A stretch of DNA of 25,745 nucleotides, taken from positions 1 through 25,745 of the forward strand of contig JBGAWJ010000011.1 of the NCBI GenBank assembly GCA_044227605.1. Reading direction: 5' to 3'. The stretch's first letter is position 1. Every line of letters starts with the position of its first letter. This DNA is from JAEUKQ01 sp044227605. Lineage in GTDB: Bacteria; Pseudomonadota; Alphaproteobacteria; JAEUKQ01. The notes beneath the pieces are model-generated. The model saw only the letters and a program-made list of their open reading frames with translations. It was not told the DNA's origin and searched no databases. The position numbers and the translations under genes were made by a program. This document shows positions 16,238-24,262 of the stretch, piece after piece.

Positions 16238-17023
16238 TTACCAGTTATTCGGGTTACCGTAGTTATTCGGGTTATCGAGGTCATTGCTAACCATGGCACG
16301 TTCGATAGCACTTTCAACAAACCTGTCAGATGAAGACAGTCCTTCCTTCAGATCCCCTTGACTAAGGGTGACGTTGCCGTCAGCTGAGTGAGCATAAGCA
16401 ACGCTGAAATAAGTGGTTTTAGCATCTTCCCGCTGTAAATCTGAGATAATAATGTCTTCTGAAGTAGAAGTGCCGACAGCGACGGGGTTTTGTCCTCCGG
16501 CAGGTACGGAAGTGGAGATAGAGGTTCCGACAGTTACGGGGTTTGGCATTCCCACAGGTACGGAAGTGGAAACAGAGGTTCCCACAGTTACGGGGTTTGG
16601 CGTTCCCACAGGTACGGAAGTGGAAACAGAGGTTCCGACAGTTACGGGGTTTGGCGTTCCCACAGGTATGGAAGTGGAAACAGAGGTTCCGACAGTTACG
16701 GGGTTTGGCGCTCCCACAGGTACAGAAGTGGAAACAGAAGTTCCGACAGTTACGGGATTGGCTGCTGTTTTAGGTAATTCTGTAACTTCTGGCTTGTTTA
16801 CAAGTGGCAATCCAAAGCGTCCCGATTGTATAGCGGCTGGTTCGTATAATCCTTTTTCTCTGTCTGTGAGAATAAATAAACTACCTTCCGCTTCTAAAGA
16901 CTGACAATTGGGTTTATCCATGTTTTGATAGGATAAGGGTGCACAATCGCCACTTTGGGCAAGAGCTGCGGGGGTCGCAAGTAAACTTGCACTGATGAAA
17001 AGAAGTTTGCGAAAGTTGTTCAT
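16238..17023 (-). CDS. Exported protein with 18-residue tandem repeats, function unknown
   Basis: 261 aa from ATG 17023. The upstream in-frame ATG 17035 has no Shine-Dalgarno sequence, whereas TGGAGA lies 6 bases before 17023. A classic signal peptide (MNNFRKLLFISASLLATPAALA, split as MNNFRKLLFIS and ASLLATPAALA) has a likely cut after ALA. Mature residues 23-88 include Cys27 and Cys40 (possible disulfide). Residues 89-178 are five tandem copies of NPVTVGTSVSTSVPVGxP, with a sixth partial copy. A C-terminal domain has DGNVTLSQGDLKEGLSSSD and ends in Asn/Pro-rich NPNNYGNPNNW. The Val/Thr/Ser/Pro repeat looks like an extended beta or stalk spacer, as in surface or periplasmic proteins; this is inference. 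Not recognised. Confidence 0.78.
   Translation of the reverse strand: MNNFRKLLFISASLLATPAALAQSGDCAPLSYQNMDKPNCQSLEAEGSLFILTDREKGLYEPAAIQSGRFGLPLVNKPEVTELPKTAANPVTVGTSVSTSVPVGAPNPVTVGTSVSTSIPVGTPNPVTVGTSVSTSVPVGTPNPVTVGTSVSTSVPVGMPNPVTVGTSISTSVPAGGQNPVAVGTSTSEDIIISDLQREDAKTTYFSVAYAHSADGNVTLSQGDLKEGLSSSDRFVESAIERAMVSNDLDNPNNYGNPNNW
16490..16759 (-). repeat. 54-bp tandem repeat (minisatellite) inside the exported-protein gene
   Basis: Five consecutive 54-bp units (18 codons each) differ from one another by only a few bases, plus a partial sixth below 16490. Unit length is a multiple of three, so copy changes keep the frame. Near-identity at DNA level points to recent duplication by slippage or recombination. 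The unit has no stop in any + strand frame, which creates long spurious open frames on that strand. Confidence 0.9.
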
Positions 17024-17035
17024 TGGTATCTCCAT

Positions 17036-17627
17036 TTATTTTGTTATTGAGCGGTTTTTTTGTTGGTATCGTTCTCGTTAAAACAACTATTAACTGCTAG
17101 AGGTAAACAAAAAGTTAACGTTCATATTTTTTTCAATATTTTTATTATATACGGAAAAACCAAGCTTAACCCTTGATTTTAATACTAAACACTTTCAATA
17201 GTGGGGTATAAGAAAGATTCATTTACACCTTTTTCTCTTACATCTTTCCGGTTTCATCGGCTCATTTTCAAAAGCCGAGAGAAAAAACTGTAATAGAAGA
17301 TAAATGCACAAAATGATTGTGGAAGGTTTGATGAGATAGAATAGGAAAATATGGCGCAGTGAAGAATGCTGATTGGGGCGCAAGAACAAGGCATAAGGTG
17401 GCGCATTCACGGGCGCCGCATTTTTTATCGATTATCAGAATCAGCGCAGCATGCGTTTTTGCGGCACATAGGCCATGAATAAAGATATTATTGGTATGAG
17501 GAAAGAGCTAATCTGCCCTATGCTGAAAATATACATCACTATCTTAAGCGGGTTGCATGGACGTGGATGGGATAATGCCTAAACCTCATCCATGACGGGC
17601 TATGTGATCGGACTGAAGACAATTTTC
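17036..17627. other. About 600-bp region without a confident gene
   Basis: It lies between the exported repeat protein and the end of the suf operon. It is AT-rich from 17036 to about 17230. It holds a hairpin TCGGCT/AGCCGA, enclosed by TTTTTCTC and GAGAAAAA, around 17229-17287, and a strong + strand terminator at 17398-17426. The minus-strand upstream region of the repeat gene lies here (a TATAAT near 17142-17147 on the - strand, without a good -35). Two short open frames (17219-17410 minus, 17475-17582 plus) lack Shine-Dalgarno sequences and homology. A degraded gene or a small RNA is possible. Confidence 0.5.
17398..17426 (+). terminator. Orphan intrinsic terminator on the + strand
   Basis: GTGGCGC (17398-17404) pairs with GCGCCGC (17413-17419): seven pairs with one T-G wobble. 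The loop is ATTCACGG, followed by A and six T residues (17421-17426). No + strand protein gene ends upstream; the nearest + strand gene ended at 16008, behind another hairpin. It therefore suggests an unannotated transcript. Confidence 0.6.
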
Positions 17628-17960
17628 TTATATGTGAAAGGACTCGCCACAACCGCAACGGCCTTTTTCATTGGGGTTGCGAAAAACGAAACCTGATTTC
17701 ATGGTTTCGTTGACATAATCCATCTCGGTTCCAAAAATATACATGGATGCTTTGGCATCAATATAAACCGTGACGTCTTGATCAGTCACCACTATATCTA
17801 AAGCTTGTGGTGCACTGGCATAATCTATGGCGTAACTGAGACCAGAACAGCCTTTTGTCTTCACGCCAACGCGCAATGCTTTGGCATTTGGTTGTTGTGA
17901 CAACAGAAATTTAATACGTTCGGCTGCGGTTGGCGTTAAACTAATCGGATTCTTTTGCAT
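17628..17960 (-). CDS. sufA: A-type iron-sulfur carrier SufA (HesB/IscA family)
   Basis: This A-type carrier accepts an Fe-S cluster or iron from the SufBCD scaffold and passes it to apoproteins. From ATG 17960 it is 110 aa. The frame is open to 18080, but 17960 has AAAGGA 7 bases upstream and gives the family length. It has SLTPTAAERIKFLL at the start and the three conserved cysteines: Cys38 in TKGCSGLSY, and Cys102 and Cys104 in GRCGCGESF. The segment MYIFGTEMDYV is typical of the family. It is the last gene of the suf operon, 110 bp after sufT; ErpA or IscA naming is also possible, and position favours SufA. No downstream terminator with a T-run is visible. Confidence 0.92.
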   Translation of the reverse strand: MQKNPISLTPTAAERIKFLLSQQPNAKALRVGVKTKGCSGLSYAIDYASAPQALDIVVTDQDVTVYIDAKASMYIFGTEMDYVNETMKSGFVFRNPNEKGRCGCGESFHI

Positions 17961-18070
17961 ATTTTTTCCTTTGTGGCCAAGTTTGCAACAATAAACTCGT
18001 GCATTTGATATATCACCTGGCTTGTATCTTTTAAAGCTGTATGTTTGTAAATTTTTATAAATAGCCCCTG

Positions 18071-18415
18071 TCACATCCAACCTAATTCCAAGCGCGCCAC
18101 ATCTGACATCATGGATTTATCCCATGGTGGATCCCAAACCAATGTAACGACCGCACCCTGAATTCCTGGTACCAGGCGCGCCGCTTGTTCAACCATCCCC
18201 GGCATTGTACTAGCAACTGGGCAACCAGGGGCAGTTAGGGTCATGTCGATATGAACATGCCCATTCGGTTCCACCTCGCATTTATAAATAAGGCCTAGTT
18301 CATAAATATTGACGGGGATCTCGGGATCATAAACCGTTTGTAACGCGGCAATCACACCCCTTTGCAATTCTTCTAAGTCATAGGTCTCTGTTGCGGGTAA
18401 TAAAGGCTCAACCAT
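18071..18415 (-). CDS. sufT: SufT, DUF59/MIP18-family Fe-S assembly factor
   Basis: SufT proteins aid Fe-S maturation under high demand in other bacteria. From ATG 18415 the product is 114 aa. The frame is open further upstream inside sufU, but 18415 has AAGGA 11 bases before it and overlaps the sufU stop by 8 bp, consistent with coupling. Motifs: DPEIPVNIYELGLIY, the conserved cysteine in LTAPGCPVASTMPG, and VWDPPWDKSMMSDVARLELG. Family members occur within alphaproteobacterial suf operons, usually after sufS/sufU, as here. Precise role in this organism is inferred. Confidence 0.9.
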   Translation of the reverse strand: MVEPLLPATETYDLEELQRGVIAALQTVYDPEIPVNIYELGLIYKCEVEPNGHVHIDMTLTAPGCPVASTMPGMVEQAARLVPGIQGAVVTLVWDPPWDKSMMSDVARLELGWM

Positions 18416-18896
18416 TGCTTCGTGAATCCTTGCTTTTATTAAGTTCCGAATTGGAGGAATCAAGGGCTGATAGGAACGTATGCCAGGCCATGGTAGCGCA
18501 TTTGACTCGCATCGGGAATTCACGCACCCCGGCCAAAGCTGTTAACGGCTGTAAATGGGCTAATTCGTCTTCAGTTAGTGAATCTTCCTCAATTTTTCCG
18601 GTCACCAATTCATGAAAATAGCGAAATAAAAGCTTAGCTTCGGCAGCTGTTTTCCCCTTTAATTTTTCTGTCATCAGGGAGGCTGAGGCCACGGAAATGG
18701 CACAGCCTTTGCCTTCAAAACTCATATCATCGATCACACCTTGGTTATTGATATGCAAATAAATTGTCACCTGGTCCCCACATAAAGGATTATGACCGTT
18801 GGCCTCATGATTGTGACTGATCATCTTCCCGTAATTGCGGGGATGACGGTTATGATCGAGTATGATTTGCTGATATAGTTCTTGCAAAGCCTGCAT
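18408..18896 (-). CDS. sufU: SufU-type iron-sulfur assembly / sulfur-transfer protein
   Basis: This is an IscU/NifU-like fold protein that in SUF systems mainly accepts persulfide sulfur from SufS. The 162-aa product has the zinc/cluster ligands Cys39 and Asp41 (NPLCGDQV), Cys65 (GKGCAISVASAS) and Cys133 (RVKCATMAWHT). An insertion of about 20 residues lies between the second and third cysteines (KIEEDSLTEDELAHLQPL), the feature that separates SufU from IscU. It begins 2 bp after the sufS stop, has a weak Shine-Dalgarno sequence, and overlaps sufT by 8 bp. SufE is absent from this operon, so SufU probably replaces it. A Ser/Asn/Lys tail (SNSELNKSKDSRSNG) is unusual but short. Confidence 0.93.
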   Translation of the reverse strand: MQALQELYQQIILDHNRHPRNYGKMISHNHEANGHNPLCGDQVTIYLHINNQGVIDDMSFEGKGCAISVASASLMTEKLKGKTAAEAKLLFRYFHELVTGKIEEDSLTEDELAHLQPLTALAGVREFPMRVKCATMAWHTFLSALDSSNSELNKSKDSRSNG

Positions 18897-18898
18897 GT

Positions 18899-20140
18899 TT
18901 AGCCAAACACTTTCTTCACTTGCCTTAAACCTACAATTAATTGATCAACATCCGCCATAGAATTATATAATCCCAGCGAAACCCTTGTTGTCCCTGTTAC
19001 ACCAAACCACTCCATGGCGGGCTGGGCGCAATGATGCCCCGCCCGTACGGCCACCCCATACTGATCCAAAATAGTTGCGATATCATGGGGATGTGCACTA
19101 TCCATCACAAAAGATACTACTGGGCTGCGGTCTTGGGGATGGCCGATAACGCGCAGACCGGCAACCCTTTTTAATTGTTGTAACAGGTAATCCAGCACAA
19201 ACTTTTCATGTTGATGGATGGCATCCAAACCGATCTTTTGCATATAATCAATGGCGTATCCCAAACCGATGGCACCAGCTATGTTTGATGTTCCAGCTTC
19301 AAAGCGGGTTGGTGGGGCGGCAAAGGTAGTTTTTTCAAAACTAACGCTATTAATCATATGGCCACCACCCAAAAAAGGCGGCATTTTTTCAAGCCATTGT
19401 TTTTTACCGTATAAAATTCCTATGCCCGTCGGTCCATATAATTTATGACCGGTAAAGACGTAAAAATCACTGTCAAGTTCTTGAACATTAATGGGTAAAT
19501 GGGGCGCGGCTTGGCACCCGTCCACCAGGACAACAGCCCCTGCTTGATGGGCAAGACGGGCAATTTCCCGTATGGGAAAAACTGTGCCGATAGTATTGGA
19601 AACATGGGCCACCGCCACCATTTTGGTGCGCGGAGTCAATAATTTGCGGAACCCCTCTAAATCAAAGCTGCCATCCGGTAATATGGGGGCGACTTTAATG
19701 ACAATATTTTTACGGGTTTGCAATAATTGCCAGGGGACAATGTTGGAATGATGCTCTAATAGCGAAACAATAACTTCATCACCTGCCTTTAAAAAAGCAT
19801 CGCCGTAGGTATAAGCCACTAAATTAATGGCTTCGGTGGCCCCGCTGGTAAAGATAATTTCAGCAATGGAGGTGGCTTTAAGAAAGTGCTGCACCTTTTG
19901 CCGCGCGGCTTCAAAAGCCTGGGTAGCTTTGGCGCTTAAATCATAAACGCCGCGGTGAATATTGGCATAAGAGGAAGCATAAAAATCTTGGGTTTGTTTT
20001 AAAACCGACAAGGGTTTTTGGGCGCTGGCCGCACTATCGAGAAATGCCAGCGGTTTTGCTGAACGATGATGAAATATAGGGAAATCTTCCCTGTATTGCT
20101 TAAAGGCATTATCCATTGACAAAGGTGCAGCAGGCTTCAT
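18899..20140 (-). CDS. sufS: Cysteine desulfurase SufS
   Basis: This PLP enzyme takes sulfur from cysteine as a persulfide for cluster assembly. The 413-aa group II desulfurase has FLDSAASAQKP, the ATEAINLVAY PLP-phosphate segment, DGCQAAPH, the Schiff-base Lys233 in FTGHKLYGPTG, and the catalytic Cys371 in RAGHHCAQPAMEWFG. ATG 20140 has AAAGGA 9 bases upstream. It overlaps the sufD stop as ATGA, giving coupled translation. It lies upstream of sufU, its likely sulfur acceptor. Full length, no missing residues. Confidence 0.96.
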   Translation of the reverse strand: MKPAAPLSMDNAFKQYREDFPIFHHRSAKPLAFLDSAASAQKPLSVLKQTQDFYASSYANIHRGVYDLSAKATQAFEAARQKVQHFLKATSIAEIIFTSGATEAINLVAYTYGDAFLKAGDEVIVSLLEHHSNIVPWQLLQTRKNIVIKVAPILPDGSFDLEGFRKLLTPRTKMVAVAHVSNTIGTVFPIREIARLAHQAGAVVLVDGCQAAPHLPINVQELDSDFYVFTGHKLYGPTGIGILYGKKQWLEKMPPFLGGGHMINSVSFEKTTFAAPPTRFEAGTSNIAGAIGLGYAIDYMQKIGLDAIHQHEKFVLDYLLQQLKRVAGLRVIGHPQDRSPVVSFVMDSAHPHDIATILDQYGVAVRAGHHCAQPAMEWFGVTGTTRVSLGLYNSMADVDQLIVGLRQVKKVFG

Positions 20141-21477
20141 TTTGTGATTTCCTTTATAAATGGATCGGCCAGAAAAATATTGCGGATTTCTGCCGAGGAA
20201 ATTTTATTAAACATATCTTCCAAAAACCCCTTCACAATGATTCCAACAGCCATTTGGTAACTTAATCCCCGGGACATCAAATAGAAAACCATGGTCTCAT
20301 CAACAATCCCGGTTGCGGCCCCATGGCTGCATTTAACATCATCCGCATATATTTCCAATTCCGGTTTGTTAAAGACAGCAGCATCGGGGGATAATAAAAG
20401 CGCTTTATAAGATTGGGCAGCATCTGTTTTAATAGCGTGTGGATGCACATGGATAGATCCCAGGAAAGAAGCGCGGGCTGCAGATGATGGTTTCACAGGC
20501 GATAAATGTTGAACGACGCCTTTATAGTTTTGGGTGCTGAGGGTTGCGGGAACCTCATGATGAATTTCCGTCACATAGTGATGCTGTTGGGTTTCATGGG
20601 TGATATGAATGCCTTGCAGATCGCAACTAGCCATGTTGCCTGTCAGATTTACCTTGATTTCTTGACGGTATAAGCCGGTTCCGCTTATTTTAGAAAAATG
20701 ATGAAAGTGACCGGATTTTTTTACATCAACAAAATGATGGTCAGTAACGATATGTGGGGACTCGGACAAGTCCCAGTTGGTGTAAATAGATAATTTGGCG
20801 TTTTTCCCCACCAAATAATGGGTGACCTGATTCAGCCAACTATTCGCGTTTTGTGGGGAAGAAAAAGGATGGCAATGAAAAACCAGGGAAACGCTTGCCT
20901 CATCCCCAATATCGACAATATGGCGCCAAGCTTGCATCGAGTTAAAAGCAGGGTGAAGAAATAAATGGACAGGTTCATCCAATTTTACCCCGGCTGCTAT
21001 TTTAATCAACAAACCATTAGTAAAAATTGCGCCGTTTAAAAAGCAAAGGCTGTTGCTTGGGGTGGAGGCGGTGGATCCTAAATATCCTTGAAAAATGTTC
21101 TCTGCAAGCGCTGGATTTAATTTATTCCCTTGAAATAAAGTTTCGATTTGCAATCCTTTTTCTTTGGGGGATGTCATAAACTTTACATCCACCCCATTAA
21201 AATAGGCATGTGAGGAAGAAAAGGGCTGACCTTCTAAAGATACAGGTGTTGCTGACGTTGGGGTTACGGCTGGCTGATTGACAGCTGCATAGGCACGTTC
21301 CAAAGCACTGGTGGATATGTAACGCCATTTCTCTAGTTTTGCGGAAGGCAGGCCAAATTCTTTAAATTGACCCAAGGAGTGCTTGCGGAAATCTGCAAGC
21401 CAAGCCATCTTCTGATCCAATAAGGGAGCGGGGGTATCAGGTAATATTGATTGCGGTAATAAAGGATTGCTTGGCAT
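20137..21477 (-). CDS. sufD: Fe-S cluster scaffold subunit SufD
   Basis: SufD partners SufB and SufC in the SufBC2D scaffold. The 446-aa product has an N-terminal helical region with GLPSAKLEKWRYIS, then a right-handed beta-helix core. Near the C-terminus is the signature DDVKCSHGAATGIVDE, whose His corresponds to the residue needed at the SufB-SufD interface in E. coli. It ends with a helical domain containing FYLMSRGLSYQMAVGIIVKGFLED (split: FYLMSRGLSYQMA and VGIIVKGFLED). It begins 5 bp after sufC and overlaps sufS by 4 bp. It is longer and more N-terminally divergent than SufB, as expected. Confidence 0.95.
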   Translation of the reverse strand: MPSNPLLPQSILPDTPAPLLDQKMAWLADFRKHSLGQFKEFGLPSAKLEKWRYISTSALERAYAAVNQPAVTPTSATPVSLEGQPFSSSHAYFNGVDVKFMTSPKEKGLQIETLFQGNKLNPALAENIFQGYLGSTASTPSNSLCFLNGAIFTNGLLIKIAAGVKLDEPVHLFLHPAFNSMQAWRHIVDIGDEASVSLVFHCHPFSSPQNANSWLNQVTHYLVGKNAKLSIYTNWDLSESPHIVTDHHFVDVKKSGHFHHFSKISGTGLYRQEIKVNLTGNMASCDLQGIHITHETQQHHYVTEIHHEVPATLSTQNYKGVVQHLSPVKPSSAARASFLGSIHVHPHAIKTDAAQSYKALLLSPDAAVFNKPELEIYADDVKCSHGAATGIVDETMVFYLMSRGLSYQMAVGIIVKGFLEDMFNKISSAEIRNIFLADPFIKEITK

Positions 21478-21482
21478 GTGAT

Positions 21483-22256
21483 TTAGGCAGTTCCCCCGGC
21501 CTTCATTTTCATGATCTTTTCATATCCTTGTTCTTCCAGCATCAAGGCTAATTCTTTGGTTCCGGATTTGACAATCCGCCCATTGGCCATGATATGAATT
21601 TTATCAGGCACCACATGGCTTAACAACCGTTGATAATGGGTAATCAATATCATGGAACGTAAAGGTTGCCGTTGTTGGTTGATCGTTTCAGCGACAATTT
21701 TCAAGGCATCGATATCAAGGCCGGAATCAGCTTCATCAAGGATAGCTAAGGCGGGTTGTAATAAAAGCATTTGCAGCATTTCCAGGCGTTTTTTTTCGCC
21801 ACCCGAAAAACCGGCGTTTAAAGAACGGCTAAGCATTTCTTCGGAAATCCCTAATTGCAAACGTAATTGCTTTAATAATTTTAGGAATTCAAAAGCGTCT
21901 ATCTCCTTTTCGCCTCTATGGCGGCGGCTGGTATTAAAGGCTAACCGCAGAAAATGATTGATTGGTACGCCAGGAATTTCAATGGGATATTGAAAACCAA
22001 GGAATATACCAGCTTTTGCGCGCTCATCCACTGGCATAGCTAGTAAATCCTGGCCTTTATAGTCAATTTTGCCTTTCGTGATGCGGTAATTGGGGTGCCC
22101 GGCTATCACATAAGATAAGGTGCTTTTCCCGGAACCGTTCGGCCCCATGATGGCATGGGTTTCCCCGAGTGGAATGGATAAATTCACACCCTTCAAAATT
22201 TTTTTATCATCCCGCTCAACGTGAAGATCTTGGATATCGAGCAATATGTTTGGCAT
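21483..22256 (-). CDS. sufC: Fe-S assembly ATPase SufC
   Basis: This ABC-type ATPase drives conformational change of the SufBC2D scaffold. From ATG 22256 it is 257 aa. The frame continues to GTG 22283 overlapping the sufB stop, but 22256 has CAAGG 8 bases upstream and gives the usual N-terminus (NILLDIQDLHVE). Walker A GPNGSGKST is at residues 38-46. The Q-loop region is GIFLGFQYPIEIPGV, the SufC-specific wording; the signature is FSGGEKKRLEMLQ. Walker B is AILDEADSGLDIDALK and the His switch is ITHYQRLL. The alternative start at 22280 (TGATG overlap with sufB) is also reasonable. Confidence 0.96.
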   Translation of the reverse strand: MPNILLDIQDLHVERDDKKILKGVNLSIPLGETHAIMGPNGSGKSTLSYVIAGHPNYRITKGKIDYKGQDLLAMPVDERAKAGIFLGFQYPIEIPGVPINHFLRLAFNTSRRHRGEKEIDAFEFLKLLKQLRLQLGISEEMLSRSLNAGFSGGEKKRLEMLQMLLLQPALAILDEADSGLDIDALKIVAETINQQRQPLRSMILITHYQRLLSHVVPDKIHIMANGRIVKSGTKELALMLEEQGYEKIMKMKAGGTA

Positions 22257-22279
22257 TGTTCTTACCTTGATTTCTGTCA

Positions 22280-23761
22280 TCACCCGACACTACCCTCTAA
22301 ACTAAGACCTAATAATTTCTGTGCTTCCACCGCAAACTCCATCGGTAATTCTTGTAATACTTGCCTGCAAAAACCATTGACAATCAACGAAACTGCATCT
22401 TCCGCACTAAAACCACGTTGTTGACAATAAAACAATTGCTCTTCACTGATTCTGGAGGTAGTGGCTTCATGCTCGGTATAAGAACGGGCATTACGGTTTT
22501 CGATGTAAGGGATGGTGTGTGCACCGCATTCTTGACCAATTAATAAGGAATCGCACTGCGTGAAATTGCGCGCCTGATCTGCGGCATTCTGAATACGGAC
22601 AAGGCCACGGTAAGTATTTTGCGCTTTGCCCGCCGAAATCCCCTTGGAAATAATGGTGGATTTGGTATTTTTACCGATATGGACCATCTTGGTGCCAGTA
22701 TCGGCCTGTTGATAGTGATTGGTTAAAGCAATAGAATAAAATTTACCCACCGAATAATCACCTTGCAAAATACAGCTGGGATATTTCCAAGTAATGGCTG
22801 ACCCTGTTTCCACTTGTGTCCAGGATATTTTAGAACTGATCCCTCGGCAAGCGCCGCGTTTGGTAACAAAATTGTAGATACCGCCTTTGCCTTGTTCATC
22901 TCCCGGATACCAGTTTTGCACCGTCGAATATTTGATTTCAGCTTCATCCAAAGCGATTAATTCAACTACCGCCGCATGTAATTGGTGTTCATCGCGCATG
23001 GGGGCGGTGCATCCCTCCAAATAACTGACATAACTGCTTTTATCAGCAATAATTAAGGTACGTTCAAATTGGCCTGTTTTGGCAGCATTAATACGGAAAT
23101 AAGTGGAAAGCTCCATCGGGCAACGTATACCCGGCGGTATATATACGAATGATCCGTCGGTAAAAACAGCAGAATTTAAAGTTGCATAAAAATTATCGGA
23201 ATAGGGGACAACACTGCCTAAATATTTTTTGATCAAATCGGGGTGTTTTTGTACCGCTTCGGAAATGGAGCAAAAAACAACCCCCACTTTGGCCAACTCT
23301 TCCCGAAAGGTGGTTGCAACGGAAACGCTGTCAAATACCGCATCAACCGCAACCCCTGACAATTGCTGCTGTTCATGCAGCGGTATCCCTAGTTTCTCAT
23401 AGGTTTGGCGGATTTTAGGATCAATCTCATCCATGCTTTGTAAGGAGGGTTTTGATTTGGGAGCGGAATAATAATGGGCGTCTTGATAATCAATTTTGCT
23501 ATAATTCAACTTTGCCCAAGTGGGTTCAACCATGGTTTTCCAAAAGCGAAAAGCTTTTAATCGCCAATCCAGCAACCAAGAAGGTTCATTTTTTTTTGCT
23601 GAAATGAACCGAACAATATCTTCATTCAGGCCTTTAGGTGCCGTATCGCTTTCAATATCAGTGATAAAACCATATTTATATTTTTCTGCCATCACCGATT
23701 CAACGGATTGGTTAAGATTTTTTGGGGCTGAGGAGAAGGTTTTCAAATCCGCCTGTTTCAT
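22280..23761 (-). CDS. sufB: Fe-S cluster scaffold subunit SufB
   Basis: SufB is the core scaffold on which nascent clusters form in SufBC2D. The 493-aa product is close to the E. coli length (495). It includes YKYGFITDIESD, WAKLNYSKIDYQDAHYYSAP, FVYIPPGIRCPMELSTYFRIN (split: FVYIPPGIRCP and MELSTYFRIN), SYLEGCTAPMRDEHQLHAAVVE and NFTQCDSLLIGQECGAHTIPYIE (each longer run noted only by its key residues). The Cys in NFTQCDS lies where E. coli SufB has Cys405, the sulfur acceptor. It overlaps the upstream regulator by ATGA. The conserved beta-helix core and C-terminal helices are complete. Confidence 0.97.
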   Translation of the reverse strand: MKQADLKTFSSAPKNLNQSVESVMAEKYKYGFITDIESDTAPKGLNEDIVRFISAKKNEPSWLLDWRLKAFRFWKTMVEPTWAKLNYSKIDYQDAHYYSAPKSKPSLQSMDEIDPKIRQTYEKLGIPLHEQQQLSGVAVDAVFDSVSVATTFREELAKVGVVFCSISEAVQKHPDLIKKYLGSVVPYSDNFYATLNSAVFTDGSFVYIPPGIRCPMELSTYFRINAAKTGQFERTLIIADKSSYVSYLEGCTAPMRDEHQLHAAVVELIALDEAEIKYSTVQNWYPGDEQGKGGIYNFVTKRGACRGISSKISWTQVETGSAITWKYPSCILQGDYSVGKFYSIALTNHYQQADTGTKMVHIGKNTKSTIISKGISAGKAQNTYRGLVRIQNAADQARNFTQCDSLLIGQECGAHTIPYIENRNARSYTEHEATTSRISEEQLFYCQQRGFSAEDAVSLIVNGFCRQVLQELPMEFAVEAQKLLGLSLEGSVG

Positions 23762-24249
23762 AATTTTATCCCATTTATTTTAGGTTGTTCTTGAAAAATT
23801 TCAAAAACAACCGCTGAAGGCGAAGCAACCGGCGGCTTTGCTTTTTGGACAAGGTCAGCCAAGGGCACCGCTGCAAAAATCTGCCGGATGGCCTGATTAA
23901 TTTTTTGCCAACTGGCACGCGATTGACAGCTATCTTGCAAAGAACAGCGAATATTTAAATGATCAACGCATAAAGTTAAACTAATAGGGCCATCAATAGC
24001 CGTAATAATATCAGCCAAAGAAATGCCTGCCATATTTTTATTTAGGCAATACCCACCTTTTACGCCGCGATGGGAGGCTAAAACACCCTTTTGGCGCAAA
24101 CGGGTCAGAATTTTGGCAACTGTTGTTTCCGGTAAATTCGTTAAATGTGCTAATTCCTGGGAATTATAGATGGAACTAGGGGATAAGCTTATTTGGCCCA
24201 TAATCGCCACCGCGTAATCAGCTAATCGGCTAAGTCGGATCATATTCAT
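23758..24249 (-). CDS. Rrf2-family Fe-S cluster regulator of the suf operon (IscR/SufR-like)
   Basis: A 163-aa Rrf2 winged-helix regulator. N-terminal MIRLSRLADYAVAIM and the helix-turn-helix ELAHLTNLPETTVAKILTRL precede the wing with SHRGVKGGYCLN. The cluster-binding loop has Cys94, Cys102 and Cys108 in a C-x7-C-x5-C pattern, different from the C-x5-C-x5-C of E. coli IscR but within the range I recall for alphaproteobacterial SUF regulators. It heads the operon and overlaps sufB by 4 bp, so it probably senses cluster supply and autoregulates. ATG 24243 (MIRLSR) is an alternative start; no strong Shine-Dalgarno sequence is seen. Named by family rather than as a confirmed IscR ortholog. Confidence 0.92.
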   Translation of the reverse strand: MNMIRLSRLADYAVAIMGQISLSPSSIYNSQELAHLTNLPETTVAKILTRLRQKGVLASHRGVKGGYCLNKNMAGISLADIITAIDGPISLTLCVDHLNIRCSLQDSCQSRASWQKINQAIRQIFAAVPLADLVQKAKPPVASPSAVVFEIFQEQPKINGIKL

Positions 24250-24262
24250 TAACTTTCACATT

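Noticed and set aside
16490..16759. CRISPR-like periodicity
   Set aside because: Units are contiguous with no unique spacers, lie inside a coding frame, and there are no cas genes.
16413..16904. Long open frames on the + strand across the 54-bp repeat array
   Set aside because: They arise because the repeat unit lacks stops in every frame; they have no Shine-Dalgarno sequence, no signal peptide and low-complexity translations, whereas the - strand frame has both.
17219..17410. 63-codon - strand open frame with hydrophobic stretch
   Set aside because: It starts at GTG without a Shine-Dalgarno sequence inside the terminator hairpin and resembles no family.
17475..17582. 35-codon + strand open frame beginning MNKDIIGMRKEL
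   Set aside because: No convincing ribosome-binding site and no recognisable homology; could be a gene remnant but unsupported.
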